Shown here in pieces: positions 8,750-18,653 of a stretch of 64,000 bases of DNA. The position numbers and the translations under genes are program-made. The notes under the pieces are model-generated. The model saw nothing but the letters and a program-made list of their open reading frames with translations. It ran no database searches and was not told the DNA's origin. Every line of letters begins with the position of its first letter. Positions within the stretch are counted from its first letter, which is position 1. The stretch comes from Pseudidiomarina homiensis (GTDB taxonomy: Bacteria; Pseudomonadota; Gammaproteobacteria; Enterobacterales; Alteromonadaceae), in NCBI RefSeq assembly GCF_003987225.1, contig NZ_PIPX01000002.1:344481-408480 (forward strand), written 5' to 3'.

Positions 8750-9799
8750 GTGGCAAAATTCTTTAATCCAATCACATTGGTGGTTCTGTTATTAGTCGTT
8801 GCGGCAGGCTATTTTAGCTTCTTTCATGAGCCTGTTATCGAGGAACAAAGGCAACAACAGGCCGTTCCGGTAAAAGTTACCGAAGCCAAGGTTCAGCCTT
8901 TTCGCGACATTATTGAAGCGCTAGGCACAGCACAGGCAAATGAGTCGGTGGTGATTACGGCGCAGACCCAAGAAAAAGTCACGGCAGTCCACTTTAGCGA
9001 TGGGCAAACGGTTGAAGCTGGTGATTTATTGGTTGAGCTCGACGCTCGTGAAGAACTTGCTCGCGTTCAAGAGCTCAAGTTTCGTCTTGCCGAAGCCAAT
9101 CGACAGTATCAACGGTTACAAGACCTGCGTAAGCAAAATGCCGCCTCAGCGCAACAAGTGGAAACGCAAGATGTGGTGGTTAAAGAAATTGTTGCGGAGC
9201 TGGAAGTTGCTGAAACACAACTAGCACAGAAGTATATCACGGCCCCCTTTGACGGCCGTCTAGGTATTCGCCAGATCAGTGTCGGCTCGCTGGTAAGTCC
9301 CGGAGAGCAAATAACGACTCTAGACGATATCACGCCAATTAAACTCGACTTTAGTGTGCCGGAATTGTTTTTTGCCAGCTTAGCGGTGGGGCAACAAGTT
9401 ACGGCGCGCAGTGGTGCTTATCCAGAACGTGACTTTACCGGCATCATTCGTAGTATTGATTCACGTGTTGACCCGCTAACACGCTCTATTATGGTTCGCG
9501 CCGAAGTCCCTAATGAAGAAGGCCTATTGCGTCCAGGGATGTTGCTGCGGGTGCAGTTGTTGCGCAGTGTCGACGACGTATTGCAACTGCCAGAACGTGC
9601 GGTGGTGCCTCTAGATACTCGCCACTTTGTTTATGTTGTCGATGAAAACAATATTGCAAATGAGCGTCAAATCACCATCGGTCGTCGTAAACCAGGCGTC
9701 GTCGAGGTGACTTCGGGAATTGAGCCGGGTGAGCGTGTGGTTGCTGATGGTTTGGTCCGCATGCGTGATGGCATCGCCGTTACCATCAAGGAGGACTAA
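8750..9799 (+). CDS. RND efflux periplasmic adaptor (membrane fusion protein)
   Basis: A 349-residue HlyD-type adaptor that links an inner-membrane RND pump to an outer-membrane channel. It starts with one transmembrane anchor (about residues 7-24) without a lipobox Cys. Then come the first half of the biotinyl-lipoyl domain, a helical hairpin (about 85-150), the second half-motif (TAPFDGRLGIRQISVGSLV), and beta-barrel and membrane-proximal domains (VTARSGAYPERDFTGIIRSID, GMLLRVQL). The start is GTG, nine bases after AAGGAG. The pump gene begins two bases after its stop. Substrate cannot be told from sequence. Confidence 0.9.
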   Translation: MAKFFNPITLVVLLLVVAAGYFSFFHEPVIEEQRQQQAVPVKVTEAKVQPFRDIIEALGTAQANESVVITAQTQEKVTAVHFSDGQTVEAGDLLVELDAREELARVQELKFRLAEANRQYQRLQDLRKQNAASAQQVETQDVVVKEIVAELEVAETQLAQKYITAPFDGRLGIRQISVGSLVSPGEQITTLDDITPIKLDFSVPELFFASLAVGQQVTARSGAYPERDFTGIIRSIDSRVDPLTRSIMVRAEVPNEEGLLRPGMLLRVQLLRSVDDVLQLPERAVVPLDTRHFVYVVDENNIANERQITIGRRKPGVVEVTSGIEPGERVVADGLVRMRDGIAVTIKED

Positions 9800-9801
9800 C
9801 A

Positions 9802-12800
9802 ATGTTGCTCTCTGATGTGTCGGTCAAACGCCCGGTCTTTGCAACGGTCGTTAATATTCTCTTGATTGTCTTTGGTATCGTGTGTTTTACCATGCTGCCA
9901 TTGCGTGAGTACCCGGATATCGACCCGCCAGTCGTATCGATCGATACCAGCTACCCAGGCGCCTCGGCAGAGATTGTCGAAACTCAAATTACGCAACTTA
10001 TTGAAGACCGTATTAGCGGTATCGAAGGCATCAAAAATATTAGTTCGAGTAGCCGTAATGGCCGCTCGCGTATCACCATCGAATTTACCCTAAGCCGTGA
10101 TGTTGATGCTGCTGCCAATGATGTTCGAGATCGCGTATCCAGAGTTGCAGATAATTTACCTGAACAAGTTGATCCGCCAGAAGTTTCGAAAGCAAATTCG
10201 GATGAATCCACGGTGGTTTGGTACAACCTCCGTAGTGAAAACTTAAGTATTTTGGAGCTTACGGATTATGCTGACCGCTATATCGTTGAACGGCTCTCGG
10301 TCGTTGATGGTGTCGCCCGCGTCAACTTGGGCGGCGAGCGGCGCTATGCGATGCGAGTATGGCTTGACCGTGAAGCCATGGCCGCACGGGGAATTACCGT
10401 AAGCGATATTGAAAGTCGACTCCGTTCCGAGAACGTTGAGTTGCCAGCCGGCGAAGTCGAGTCACTCGATCGTGAATTCACCGTGCGGGTCGCGCGAACG
10501 TACCTCACCCCAGAGCAATTTAACCTGTTAACGATTGCTCGTGGCGATAACGGTCAACTGGTGCGTTTAGGCGAAGTTGCACGTATTGAAATGGGCTCTG
10601 AGGACGACAAAACCGAGTTCCGCGGCAATGGTATTAATATGATCGGTATTGGCGTGATCAAACAATCGAAAGCGAATACGCTTGAGGTTGTTGAAAACGT
10701 ACGCCGTGAAATCGAGACGATTGCACGAACCTTGCCAGAGTCGATGATCATGGTGCCAAGCTATGATTCGTCGATTTTCATTAAAGGTTCGATTGACGAG
10801 GTGTATAACACCTTGGGTATTGCGATGGCCTTGGTGGTCGTTGTGATTTATTTATTCCTCGGGAATGTTCGAGCAACCCTGATTCCGGCGTTGACGGTAC
10901 CAGTGGCAATCATCGCGTCCTATATTGCACTTTTTGCCATGGGTTTTTCGGTGAATTTGTTGACCCTCCTTGCACTTGTGCTCGCGATTGGTTTGGTGGT
11001 CGACGATTCTATCGTTGTCTTGGAAAATATTTATCGCCGTGTGGAATCTGGTGAGCCGCCATTGTTAGCTGCGTATCGAGGGGCCCGAGAAGTCGGCTTC
11101 GCGGTGGTGGCGACAACGTTGGTGTTGATTTCGGTATTCGTACCCTTAGCTTTCTTAGATGGCAATATTGGTCAGTTATTCACGGAGTTCGCCTTAGCCA
11201 TCGCGGCAGCAGTCCTCTGCTCTAGTATTGCCGCATTAACTTTGTCGCCGATGCTTAGCTCGAAGATTCTACGTCGTCGTGAACGCACTAGCCGTTTTGG
11301 CAAGGCGGTTGATGGCTTCTTCAATTGGGTCGAAGCTGGCTATGCGCGCGTGTTGCAACGTACCTTAGCGTATCCATGGCTGGCGATAGTGCTGGTGGTG
11401 TTCGCTAGTATTGTTTCCTACAACTTGCTGAAATTGGTACCGCAGGAATTTGTACCACCAGAAGATCGCGGGACATTCTTTGTCATGGTACGCAGCGCGG
11501 AAGGCGCGAGTTTCGAGTCTAATGCCGAGCACATGCGGGAAATTGAAGCACTACTCCTGCCTTATCTCGACGAAGGGAAAATTGACCGTCTCCTTGTTCG
11601 TTCGCCTGGCTGGGGCAACTCGGCTGGTATTGCTATCGTTGGGGCTGTTCCCTTTGCGGATCGTGAGTGGAGCACCTTTGAGTTGATGGACGAGGTAAGT
11701 GAAAAACTCAATCAAGTGGCGGGTGTTCGTGGCTTTGCCTTTATGCGTAGTGGGATCTCCGGCGGTAATGGCCGCCCAGTACAGTTTGTTTTACAAGGTA
11801 ATACTTATGAAGAACTTGCTGCGTATCGCGATATCGTCATTGATGAGGCAGCGAAGAATCCGAACTTACTCGAGCTCGATAGTGATTTTAAACAAACGTT
11901 GCCGCAATTATTAATCAAGATTGACCAAACACGAGCGGCTGACCTCGGTGTTTCGGTGGGCGATATCGGACGTACACTTGAGACCATGCTTGGTGAACGT
12001 CGGGTAACGACGTATCTCGATCGAGGCGAAGAGTATGACGTTATTCTTGAAGGTGAGCGCAGTGACTATCGCTCACCGTCGGCGATTGATCAGATCTATG
12101 TACGGTCGGATGCGACGGGGCAATTAATCCCGCTGTCGAACCTAGTAACGGTAGAGGAACAAGCGACGGCGGGGGTTCTCAACCGCTACAATCGTATGCG
12201 TAGTATTACCATCGAGGCCAATCTTGCCGAAGGATACTCGCTCGGCGATGCATTGGCTTACCTGGAAAACATCGTACAGGAGAAGTTGCCTGATGATGTT
12301 TCGATTGATTACAAAGGTGAGTCACAACTCTATCAAGAAAGCGGCAGTTCAGTGATTTTTGTGTTTGTTCTCGCGCTGGTGGTGGCCTATTTGGTTTTGG
12401 CAGCGCAGTTCGAGAGCTTTATTCACCCATTGGTCATCATGCTAATGGTTCCAGTAGCCATTCTGGGGGCCGCAGTGGGGCTGTACTTTACTGATTTGAC
12501 GCTCAACATCTACAGTCAAATCGGGATTGTTATGCTGATTGGTTTGGCGGCAAAGAACGGTATCTTAATCGTCGAGTTTGCCAACCAATTGCGCGATGCT
12601 GGTTATAGTTTTGACGACGCAGTAGTCCGCGCTTCGCAACAGCGTTTGCGCCCTATTGTGATGACGGCATTTACCACGTTAATGAGTGCGGTACCGTTGA
12701 TTCTTGGCAGTGGTCCCGGCGCGGAAAGCCGCATGGTGATCGGTACGGTGATTTTCTGTGGGGTCGCTTTGTCGGCGTTCTTAACTATCTTTGTGATTCC

Positions 12801-12909
12801 GGCGCTGTACTCAGTGTTGGCGCGCAAAACCACATCGCCACTGGCACTTACGCATGAACTTGATGCCTTAGAAAAGCAATACCCACATCACAAAGGTGAC
12901 GTGAACTAA
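9802..12909 (+). CDS. RND efflux transporter permease (HAE-1 type)
   Basis: A 1035-residue proton-driven efflux pump of the AcrB/MexB superfamily, in the inner membrane. It shows the expected duplication: a transmembrane helix near residue 20, a large periplasmic loop, helices 2-6 around 330-490, a second periplasmic loop, and helices 8-12 near the C-terminus. The proton-relay aspartate pair is present in LVVDDSIVVLENIYRR. It is cotranscribed with the adaptor. No TolC-type channel gene is adjacent, so it probably borrows one encoded elsewhere. Drug, dye or solvent export are all possible. Confidence 0.93.
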   Translation: MLLSDVSVKRPVFATVVNILLIVFGIVCFTMLPLREYPDIDPPVVSIDTSYPGASAEIVETQITQLIEDRISGIEGIKNISSSSRNGRSRITIEFTLSRDVDAAANDVRDRVSRVADNLPEQVDPPEVSKANSDESTVVWYNLRSENLSILELTDYADRYIVERLSVVDGVARVNLGGERRYAMRVWLDREAMAARGITVSDIESRLRSENVELPAGEVESLDREFTVRVARTYLTPEQFNLLTIARGDNGQLVRLGEVARIEMGSEDDKTEFRGNGINMIGIGVIKQSKANTLEVVENVRREIETIARTLPESMIMVPSYDSSIFIKGSIDEVYNTLGIAMALVVVVIYLFLGNVRATLIPALTVPVAIIASYIALFAMGFSVNLLTLLALVLAIGLVVDDSIVVLENIYRRVESGEPPLLAAYRGAREVGFAVVATTLVLISVFVPLAFLDGNIGQLFTEFALAIAAAVLCSSIAALTLSPMLSSKILRRRERTSRFGKAVDGFFNWVEAGYARVLQRTLAYPWLAIVLVVFASIVSYNLLKLVPQEFVPPEDRGTFFVMVRSAEGASFESNAEHMREIEALLLPYLDEGKIDRLLVRSPGWGNSAGIAIVGAVPFADREWSTFELMDEVSEKLNQVAGVRGFAFMRSGISGGNGRPVQFVLQGNTYEELAAYRDIVIDEAAKNPNLLELDSDFKQTLPQLLIKIDQTRAADLGVSVGDIGRTLETMLGERRVTTYLDRGEEYDVILEGERSDYRSPSAIDQIYVRSDATGQLIPLSNLVTVEEQATAGVLNRYNRMRSITIEANLAEGYSLGDALAYLENIVQEKLPDDVSIDYKGESQLYQESGSSVIFVFVLALVVAYLVLAAQFESFIHPLVIMLMVPVAILGAAVGLYFTDLTLNIYSQIGIVMLIGLAAKNGILIVEFANQLRDAGYSFDDAVVRASQQRLRPIVMTAFTTLMSAVPLILGSGPGAESRMVIGTVIFCGVALSAFLTIFVIPALYSVLARKTTSPLALTHELDALEKQYPHHKGDVN

Positions 12910-12916
12910 CAGTTCA

Positions 12917-13645
12917 TTAGTCAAGGTGCCAAGTCTCGTGGGCCTGCATAGGCAGGCCCGCGATAACGTTACGCGCAGCAACGGGGTGATTGGTAAAAAT
13001 ACCATCGACCCCCATCGTGTGTAGATCTTTCATGTCTTCCGGCTCATCAACCGTAAACACAAAAACACGCAGTCCACGATGGTGGGCGTCTTGCACAAAT
13101 TCAGGATTCACAAAATCTACATCAATATGAACTGACCAAGCGTTAAGTTGGCTAGCGAACGCTGCATAGTCGAGCGGACACGAGGTGGTCAACGCCCCAA
13201 TGCGCTGTTCTGGATGATCTTCTTTGAGCTGGCGTAACCAGTGATGATTAAAGCTCGATACGACGATCTGCTCGGAATCAAAGTTACTGTGTTTAACCGC
13301 ATGGCGTAGATGTCGGGTTAACCCGCGGGTGATATCAGCACCTTTGAGCTCAATGTTGACCATGCAGCGGCCAGCAACAAATTCAAGTGCTTCGGTAAGC
13401 GTTGGCACCGGCTGTTGCCCAAAAACTTTTAATTTGCGAACTTGCTCTAGAGTTAAGTCTTGTAGGCGGCCAGGGTGGGCAGTTAGTCGTGCAAGGTAGC
13501 GGTCGTGAAAGACAATCCACTCATCCTGTAACGGATAAACGTCAAGCTCGATGCCATCGACACCGGCATCAAGGGCACGCCCGAAGGCCGTCAGTGTATT
13601 CTCTGGGGCCTCAAAGCTCGCTCCTCGATGGGCAAGAACCAACAT
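12917..13645 (-). CDS. Glycerophosphodiester phosphodiesterase
   Basis: A 242-residue GDPD-family enzyme that hydrolyses glycerophosphodiesters to glycerol-3-phosphate and an alcohol. Catalytic features are at the N-terminus: AHRGAS, PENTLTAF, GIELDVYPL and FHDR, giving the His/Glu/Asp metal site. There is no signal peptide, so it resembles cytoplasmic UgpQ rather than periplasmic GlpQ. It starts two bases after the psd stop and is probably the last gene of an rsgA-psd-GDPD operon. The link to phospholipid turnover fits its neighbour. It is convergent with the RND pump. Confidence 0.9.
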   Translation of the reverse strand: MLVLAHRGASFEAPENTLTAFGRALDAGVDGIELDVYPLQDEWIVFHDRYLARLTAHPGRLQDLTLEQVRKLKVFGQQPVPTLTEALEFVAGRCMVNIELKGADITRGLTRHLRHAVKHSNFDSEQIVVSSFNHHWLRQLKEDHPEQRIGALTTSCPLDYAAFASQLNAWSVHIDVDFVNPEFVQDAHHRGLRVFVFTVDEPEDMKDLHTMGVDGIFTNHPVAARNVIAGLPMQAHETWHLD

Positions 13646-13647
13646 AA

Positions 13648-14514
13648 TTAGTCGTCACGCTCGCCGAGAATGTCGCCCATCCGTGTGACGCTTCCAGCTT
13701 CTAATGAGTCGGCAAAATCAATAGCGTCCTCTGGAAAGGTGAGCACCACTGTTGAGCCTAATTTGAAGTGGCCCATTTCTTCACCTTTGGCGATGCGAAT
13801 AGCCTGATCACCGCTCGCAGGATACTCCCAGCTGTGGATGTGTTTGCCAGTTGGTGGCGTCACCGTGCCTGCCCAAACGGTGCCAATACTTGCAACGATG
13901 GTTGCGCCCACGAGAACCATGGCGAACTTACCAAACTCGCCGTCAAAAATAGCGACGACGCGCTCGTTCCGCGCAAATAAGTTAGGAACATTGGCAGCAG
14001 TAAGAGGATTAACTGAAAACAGGTCACCCGGAACGTACACCATTTTACGTAACACACCATCACACGGCATATGAATCCGATGGTAGTCTTTCGGCGCTAG
14101 GTAAATGGTCGCAAACTTACCGTTCTTATACGGGTGGGCATCACGTGGGTCACCGCCTAAAAGTTCGGTAAGACTGTAATCGTGGCCTTTTGCTTGGAAA
14201 ATACGGCCATCTTCGATGTCACCGAGTTGACTAACGGCACCATCAACCGGCTGCGCAAACTGATGCTCGGCCGCTTTCAGTGGACGTAACTCAGGCTTCA
14301 AATGACGGGTAAAAAAGTCATTGAAAGTTTTATAGGCGCTCGGGCTTTCATGTACCGCTTCGCTCATATCGATCTTGTAGGTGCGAATAAACCAGCGAAT
14401 AAAAAGCTGAGTGAACCAGCCTGCACGCGCGCTAGCAAACTTACCTACTAAGCGCGATAACGCGTGTTTTGGCGTCATGTATTGCGCTTTAATCTTTACT
14501 TCGTCCCAACTCAC
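13648..14514 (-). CDS. psd: Phosphatidylserine decarboxylase proenzyme
   Basis: Psd makes phosphatidylethanolamine from phosphatidylserine at the inner membrane. The 288-residue proenzyme contains the self-cleavage site LGST near the C-terminus ([10 protein letters not shown]); the serine becomes the pyruvoyl cofactor of the small alpha chain. Other family blocks are [26 protein letters not shown] and [11 protein letters not shown]. Its start overlaps the rsgA stop by four bases, the gammaproteobacterial rsgA-psd pairing, so the two are translationally linked. Confidence 0.95.
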   Translation of the reverse strand: MSWDEVKIKAQYMTPKHALSRLVGKFASARAGWFTQLFIRWFIRTYKIDMSEAVHESPSAYKTFNDFFTRHLKPELRPLKAAEHQFAQPVDGAVSQLGDIEDGRIFQAKGHDYSLTELLGGDPRDAHPYKNGKFATIYLAPKDYHRIHMPCDGVLRKMVYVPGDLFSVNPLTAANVPNLFARNERVVAIFDGEFGKFAMVLVGATIVASIGTVWAGTVTPPTGKHIHSWEYPASGDQAIRIAKGEEMGHFKLGSTVVLTFPEDAIDFADSLEAGSVTRMGDILGERDD

Positions 14515-15578
14515 TTTTTACTACCTCGTGGCATTGCTCGCGATGGCTTGGTACTCGCCATCGATTCGATAATCTTGTGGAAATTGTACAACCGAAGTGG
14601 ATGTAATTCACCTGTTTCCGCTGCTTCTTGCAGGGCACATCCTGGGTCTTGCGGTTGATGCTTGCAGTCGCGAAATTTACAGCGCCCTAGGAATGGCCTG
14701 AAGTCGATGAAGCACCAAGCAACGCGATTTTCGTCAAGGTGCCATAAGGCAAATTCACGGATGCCTGGCGAGTCGATAAGAAATCCGCCCTGTGGTAACG
14801 CGTAACGCGTTGCCACAGTGGTGGTATGTTGACCCAGACCAGAGTTGGTTGATATCGCCCCGACATCAGCATCAATCTCAGGCAGCAACGCGTTCACTAG
14901 TGAGGATTTACCCACACCGGATTGACCAACAACAATGGAAACATGATCTTGCAGCAACTTCTGGATCGTCTCCAGTCCCCCTTGAGTTTTGGCACTGGTC
15001 CGCACCACCTGATAGCCAATCGCCTCGTACATGGCGAGCGCCTGCTCGATTTCTGCCTGTATCGCGTCGGGCTGTTCACTTAGCAAGTCTGCTTTGTTAA
15101 GGACAATAACAGGCGTGATATCAATGTCTTCGCAAGCAACTAAATAGCGATCGATAATCTGCGTCGAAAATGCCGGGAGGACGCTGGAAATGATAAAAAT
15201 TTGGTCAATGTTAGCCGCAACAGGCTTAACACCGTCATAGTAATCGGGCCGACTCAATAGCGACTTACGCTCTTGCACCGCTTCAATCACGCCTTGCTCA
15301 CCACCTTCGGTCTGGCTGGTAAAACGGCGCCAAACCACTTCATCACCACAAACGAGGCTCTCGATGCTGCGACGAATGTGGCAACGAAAATGCGTATGAC
15401 TCGTCTCAGCGGCGACAATAGCATGCTGACCAAAGCGACTAACAATCACGCCAGACTCAGCCGCACCAAGACTTGCGTCGTCCACCTCTTGCGTTAGCTC
15501 AACCTGTTGCAAACGTTTTTGCTGGTTGGCACGCATGCGGCGTAGTTGACCTTTATTTAATTTCCGGTGTTTACCCAC
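14511..15578 (-). CDS. rsgA: Ribosome small subunit-dependent GTPase A
   Basis: RsgA is a 30S ribosome maturation GTPase. The 355-residue protein has an OB-fold N-terminal domain after a basic leader, then a circularly permuted GTPase in which the G4 motif (VLNKADLL) precedes the P-loop ([10 protein letters not shown]) and G3 (DSPGIREF). The C-terminal zinc knuckle is present (C-K-F-R-D-C-K-H then C). Its end overlaps psd. It is divergent from orn across a 147-base gap, as in E. coli. Confidence 0.95.
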   Translation of the reverse strand: MGKHRKLNKGQLRRMRANQQKRLQQVELTQEVDDASLGAAESGVIVSRFGQHAIVAAETSHTHFRCHIRRSIESLVCGDEVVWRRFTSQTEGGEQGVIEAVQERKSLLSRPDYYDGVKPVAANIDQIFIISSVLPAFSTQIIDRYLVACEDIDITPVIVLNKADLLSEQPDAIQAEIEQALAMYEAIGYQVVRTSAKTQGGLETIQKLLQDHVSIVVGQSGVGKSSLVNALLPEIDADVGAISTNSGLGQHTTTVATRYALPQGGFLIDSPGIREFALWHLDENRVAWCFIDFRPFLGRCKFRDCKHQPQDPGCALQEAAETGELHPLRLYNFHKIIESMASTKPSRAMPRGSKK

Positions 15579-15725
15579 AAGGCTCCTGTCTTGACTGGGA
15601 CGTGTACTTTGTCTTGATCATACAATATTCTCGGCGAGAACGCCTGAACTGTTGTGCAAATTCACTTTCTTTCGCACAATAGGTAGGTATTGACGACACT
15701 TAGCATTTACCACAAAGGAAAGCTC

Positions 15726-16277
15726 ATGGCCGCTAGCGCAGACCGTTTGATTTGGATAGACCTTGAAATGACCGGGCTGGTTCCCGAAGAAGACGTCATT
15801 ATTGAGATCGCCACCATTGTCACCGATCAACACTTGCGAGTTTTGGCTGAGGGGCCGGTGGTAGCGGTACATCAATCAGCGGCAACACTGGCCAAAATGG
15901 ATGACTGGAACACTCGCACGCATACTGCTTCAGGTTTGGTACAGCGGGTTCAGGATAGTGCTTTCGATAGCGCTGCGGCCGAGCAAATTACACTCGATTT
16001 TTTACAGCAGTGGTGCACACCTGGCAGTTCACCGATGTGCGGCAACAGCATTTGCCAAGATCGCCGTTTCTTAGCCCGTTACATGCCGAAGTTAGAAGCA
16101 TTTTTTCACTACCGTAATCTCGATGTGAGTACGGTGAAGCAACTGGCAAAATATTGGGCTCCCGAAGTTGCTGCGGGCGTAAAAAAACAAGGAAGCCATA
16201 CGGCATTAGCTGATATTCGAGAGTCGATTGAGGAATTGGAGCACTATCGTGCGCACTTTTTCGACATTCAGTCGTAA
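15726..16277 (+). CDS. orn: Oligoribonuclease
   Basis: Orn degrades RNA dinucleotides to mononucleotides, the last step of RNA decay and of c-di-GMP linear-product removal. The 183-residue length fits the family (about 181). The DEDDh residues are visible: D and E in IDLEMTG, D in CQDRRF, and H and D in [11 protein letters not shown]. The chosen ATG follows AAGGAAAG; an upstream in-frame start would add a non-conserved leader. The next features downstream are two glycine tRNA genes with their own promoter. Confidence 0.95.
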   Translation: MAASADRLIWIDLEMTGLVPEEDVIIEIATIVTDQHLRVLAEGPVVAVHQSAATLAKMDDWNTRTHTASGLVQRVQDSAFDSAAAEQITLDFLQQWCTPGSSPMCGNSICQDRRFLARYMPKLEAFFHYRNLDVSTVKQLAKYWAPEVAAGVKKQGSHTALADIRESIEELEHYRAHFFDIQS

Positions 16278-16293
16278 TAAGCTGAAAAAGCGG

Positions 16294-16321
16294 TTGCAAA
16301 GCCTGCCGAATTCAGTAAAAT
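16294..16321 (+). promoter_or_regulatory. Predicted sigma-70 promoter of the tRNA-Gly pair
   Basis: TTGCAA and TAAAAT are separated by 16 bases and followed by a C/G-rich discriminator (TCGCCTCCG), a form common at stable-RNA promoters under stringent control. It lies about 50 bases before the first tRNA. Confidence 0.6.
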
Positions 16322-16371
16322 TCGCCTCCGTTATCGCAATTGAACATCGATTGCGGCTAACCTGAAGTGAT

Positions 16372-16447
16372 GCGGGAATAGCTCAGCTGGTAGAGCACAA
16401 CCTTGCCAAGGTTGGGGTCGCGAGTTCGAATCTCGTTTCCCGCTCCA
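16372..16447 (+). tRNA. tRNA-Gly (GCC)
   Basis: A 76-base cloverleaf: acceptor stem GCGGGAA paired with TTCCCGC, D arm with GCTCAGCTGGTAGAGC, anticodon stem-loop CCTTGCCAAGG with anticodon GCC, T arm with GTTCGAATC, and an encoded CCA end. It reads glycine codons GGC and GGU. Confidence 0.97.
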
Positions 16448-16474
16448 AACTTCACTTCAACCACCTTTCTTGAT

Positions 16475-16550
16475 GCGGGAATAGCTCAGCTGGTAGAGCA
16501 CAACCTTGCCAAGGTTGGGGTCGCGAGTTCGAATCTCGTTTCCCGCTCCA
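16475..16550 (+). tRNA. tRNA-Gly (GCC), second identical copy
   Basis: Base-for-base identical to the copy 27 bases upstream, with encoded CCA, and presumably on the same precursor transcript. Its 3' end lies only five bases from the stop codon of the convergent DgcN-family gene, and no hairpin terminator is visible between them. Confidence 0.97.
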
Positions 16551-16555
16551 AATTT

Positions 16556-17563
16556 CTAATTTTCTTCAAGTTGATCGACAAGTGGTGCGACGCCATGACG
16601 AATCGGGTCGACGCACGGCAAACCTAGTTCTTGCTCAACCTGTCGACAATAATCTTGCGCTTCTGCTGCCGTTACCGATGACGTATTCACCGCAATGCCT
16701 ATAACTTTCGCGTTAGGGTTCGTGACGCGAGCCATTTGTTCGTTTAAGGCGATGGTTTCGGTAAGCGATGGTAACGGACGGTTATCAATAGCACGCATAC
16801 TGCTGCGGCCTAAGGCGTGGCAAACCACCAATGCGTCCGCCTGGGCGCCATGCAACAAGCCTAAACTTACACCGGCAAACGCTGGATGAAAAAGCGAGCC
16901 TTGCCCTTCAATAATGTCCCAATGATTCGCGGCATTAGCTGGCGCAAGCTCTTCGACGGCACCAGCGATGAAGTCGGCAACAACACAGTCAACGGCGATA
17001 CCTTCACCAGCGACGAGAATGCCACTTTGTCCGGTCGCCCGAAACGTTGCAAGGATACCTCGCCGTTGCATTTCACGCGTGAGACTTAAACTGGTGTACA
17101 TTTTACCGACTGAACAGTCAGTACCCACAGTAAGTACTCGCTTACCCTCGCGGCGATAGCCTTTACCAGTTTTTAAGCGTTTGGTTGGGTGACGAATATC
17201 AAGCAAGCGCACGTTACTCTGCGCCGCTGCGTTGACCAATTCTTCATAAGCGTTCAAACGGTCATGCAAGCCACTGATGATGTCCAAACCTGCGGCAATG
17301 GCCTCATGGATCATGGGTAACCACTGTTCGTCTAAGTGTCCGCCACTATTGGCAAAACCCAAAACTAAGCTACGCGCGCCAGCGGCAATACCTTCAGCAA
17401 TGGTCATCGCGGGCATGCCTGTGGTAACTGTGCAGCCGTGGGAACGCACTTCGCCAACGCACTTTTCAGGACTCCAATCGGCAGCACTTTTTGCCATCTT
17501 GATGCTTAATGGATCAGTAGCGTGGCCGATGAAAAGCAAATAAGGGGTTTTGAGTTCTAGCAT
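16556..17563 (-). CDS. dgcN: DUF1611 family protein, DgcN-like N-acyltransferase
   Basis: A 335-residue protein of the DUF1611 family. It has an N-terminal Rossmann-like part and a P-loop-like segment (GTDCSVGKMYTS) in the C-terminal part, with GQSGILVAG and EGQGSLFHP blocks. From memory, characterised marine members (DgcN) N-acetylate D-glutamate, working with an enolase-superfamily partner (DgcA) under a neighbouring regulator. A LysR gene is directly upstream here, but no dgcA is in the window, so the pathway assignment is tentative. I chose the ATG giving MLELKTPY, which follows GGAGCG; the longer frame begins at ATT. The gene is convergent with the tRNA pair. Confidence 0.75.
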   Translation of the reverse strand: MLELKTPYLLFIGHATDPLSIKMAKSAADWSPEKCVGEVRSHGCTVTTGMPAMTIAEGIAAGARSLVLGFANSGGHLDEQWLPMIHEAIAAGLDIISGLHDRLNAYEELVNAAAQSNVRLLDIRHPTKRLKTGKGYRREGKRVLTVGTDCSVGKMYTSLSLTREMQRRGILATFRATGQSGILVAGEGIAVDCVVADFIAGAVEELAPANAANHWDIIEGQGSLFHPAFAGVSLGLLHGAQADALVVCHALGRSSMRAIDNRPLPSLTETIALNEQMARVTNPNAKVIGIAVNTSSVTAAEAQDYCRQVEQELGLPCVDPIRHGVAPLVDQLEEN

Positions 17564-17637
17564 GCTGCGCTCCAATCAAGGTAGTTGCCAACTAGCTTAA
17601 TGATTTAGGGAGCGATGACGAATGAAAGCTTGGCGAT

Positions 17638-17662
17638 AAGGTATAACTTTTGGTTATACCTT
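17638..17662. promoter_or_regulatory. Perfect 10-bp palindrome, candidate LysR operator
   Basis: AAGGTATAAC and GTTATACCTT are separated by five bases. The core ATAAC-N5-GTTAT fits the T-N11-A pattern of LysR-type regulator sites. It overlaps the stop codon of the LysR gene and lies about 75-100 bases before the DgcN-family start, where a LysR site for that gene would be expected. No T-run follows on either strand, which argues against a terminator. Confidence 0.6.
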
Positions 17663-18556
17663 TGTGTTAGGCCTGGTGTTGTCGATGCAAGTTCGCACTT
17701 CTTGAAGAAACTGCTGGGACAATTGGCTTAACGGCCGACTCTTTAAGTGCAGAGCACGGATAGGTACACGCAACTCAGGTTGGAGTTGGGCCACGCCAAG
17801 CGCAGGATCTGGATTGCCAAGCGCCGTTAAGTTATCCAGCGGACAAACGCCTAGACCTTTGGCAACCAAGCGCGCCGCAACGTAGTAGGTGTCTACTTGC
17901 AGTTGGCTTTGCGGTTGAATACCGAGGCCCTGCAATTGTTGCCAAATTAATTGCCCAACGGGACCGCTGTCGCCGATCCCGATCAGCGGATAGTCAGCCA
18001 ATTCAGCAAGCTTAATGCGCTGCGGGCTTGCAGTTAAAAGTTGGCGGGGGTAAACCAGTACAATTGCCGTATCGGCAAGGTCTTGTGATTCAACCCCAGG
18101 AAAATTCGGTGAGGCAAACAGCAGCGCTAGCTCACACTGTCGCTCAACGAGCGCTTGCATGGCTTCGTCATTGTGAATGGTCTGAATCCGAAAGGCCACC
18201 TTGGGGTACCGCTGACTGAAGCGTGCGATCGCTTGCGGGATCACATCAAAGCCAAGGGCCGGCGTAATGGCGATATCGAGCAAGCCTTCGTCGTGCCGTT
18301 GTATATTATCAGCAAGTGTTTTTACGCTATGCAGCTGTCGATAAAGCTGTTCGACTTCCGGGAACAGCGCCTGAGCCTCGCTGGTGGGAATGAGCTTATT
18401 GTTAGCTCTGGTGAACAGCGCAAAGCCCAGTTGCTGTTCGGCATGGGCGAGGCTTTTCGACACTGCAGGCTGCGAAATATGCAAGATTTGGGCTGCTTGA
18501 GAGACCGAGCCCGTGGTATAAATAGCATGAAATACTTCGATGTGGCGTAAACGCAT
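17654..18556 (-). CDS. LysR family transcriptional regulator
   Basis: A 300-residue LysR-type regulator. The N-terminal winged helix-turn-helix is clear (MRLRHIEVFHAIYTTGSVSQAAQILHISQ-type spacing with QPAVSKSL), followed by a linker helix and a periplasmic-binding-protein-like effector domain from about residue 90 to the end. I chose the ATG giving MRLRHIE, seven bases after AAAGG, because the longer frame starts at ATA. It precedes the DgcN-family gene on the same strand, with a palindrome in between, so that gene is its likeliest target. It might alternatively influence the divergent phosphopantetheinyl transferase gene 97 bases away. Confidence 0.9.
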   Translation of the reverse strand: MRLRHIEVFHAIYTTGSVSQAAQILHISQPAVSKSLAHAEQQLGFALFTRANNKLIPTSEAQALFPEVEQLYRQLHSVKTLADNIQRHDEGLLDIAITPALGFDVIPQAIARFSQRYPKVAFRIQTIHNDEAMQALVERQCELALLFASPNFPGVESQDLADTAIVLVYPRQLLTASPQRIKLAELADYPLIGIGDSGPVGQLIWQQLQGLGIQPQSQLQVDTYYVAARLVAKGLGVCPLDNLTALGNPDPALGVAQLQPELRVPIRALHLKSRPLSQLSQQFLQEVRTCIDNTRPNTKV

Positions 18557-18653
18557 CGGCAACCTTTGTGTTATCAAGGCAAAGAACCCAATAGAGCTTC
18601 ATTCTTGCACTGCAGCGCAACTGCGACAAGTACTAATCCAACGAGGACCACCT

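Noticed and set aside
16372..16550. The repeated 76-base sequence as a CRISPR or mobile repeat.
   Set aside because: Both copies are complete tRNA-Gly genes with CCA ends.
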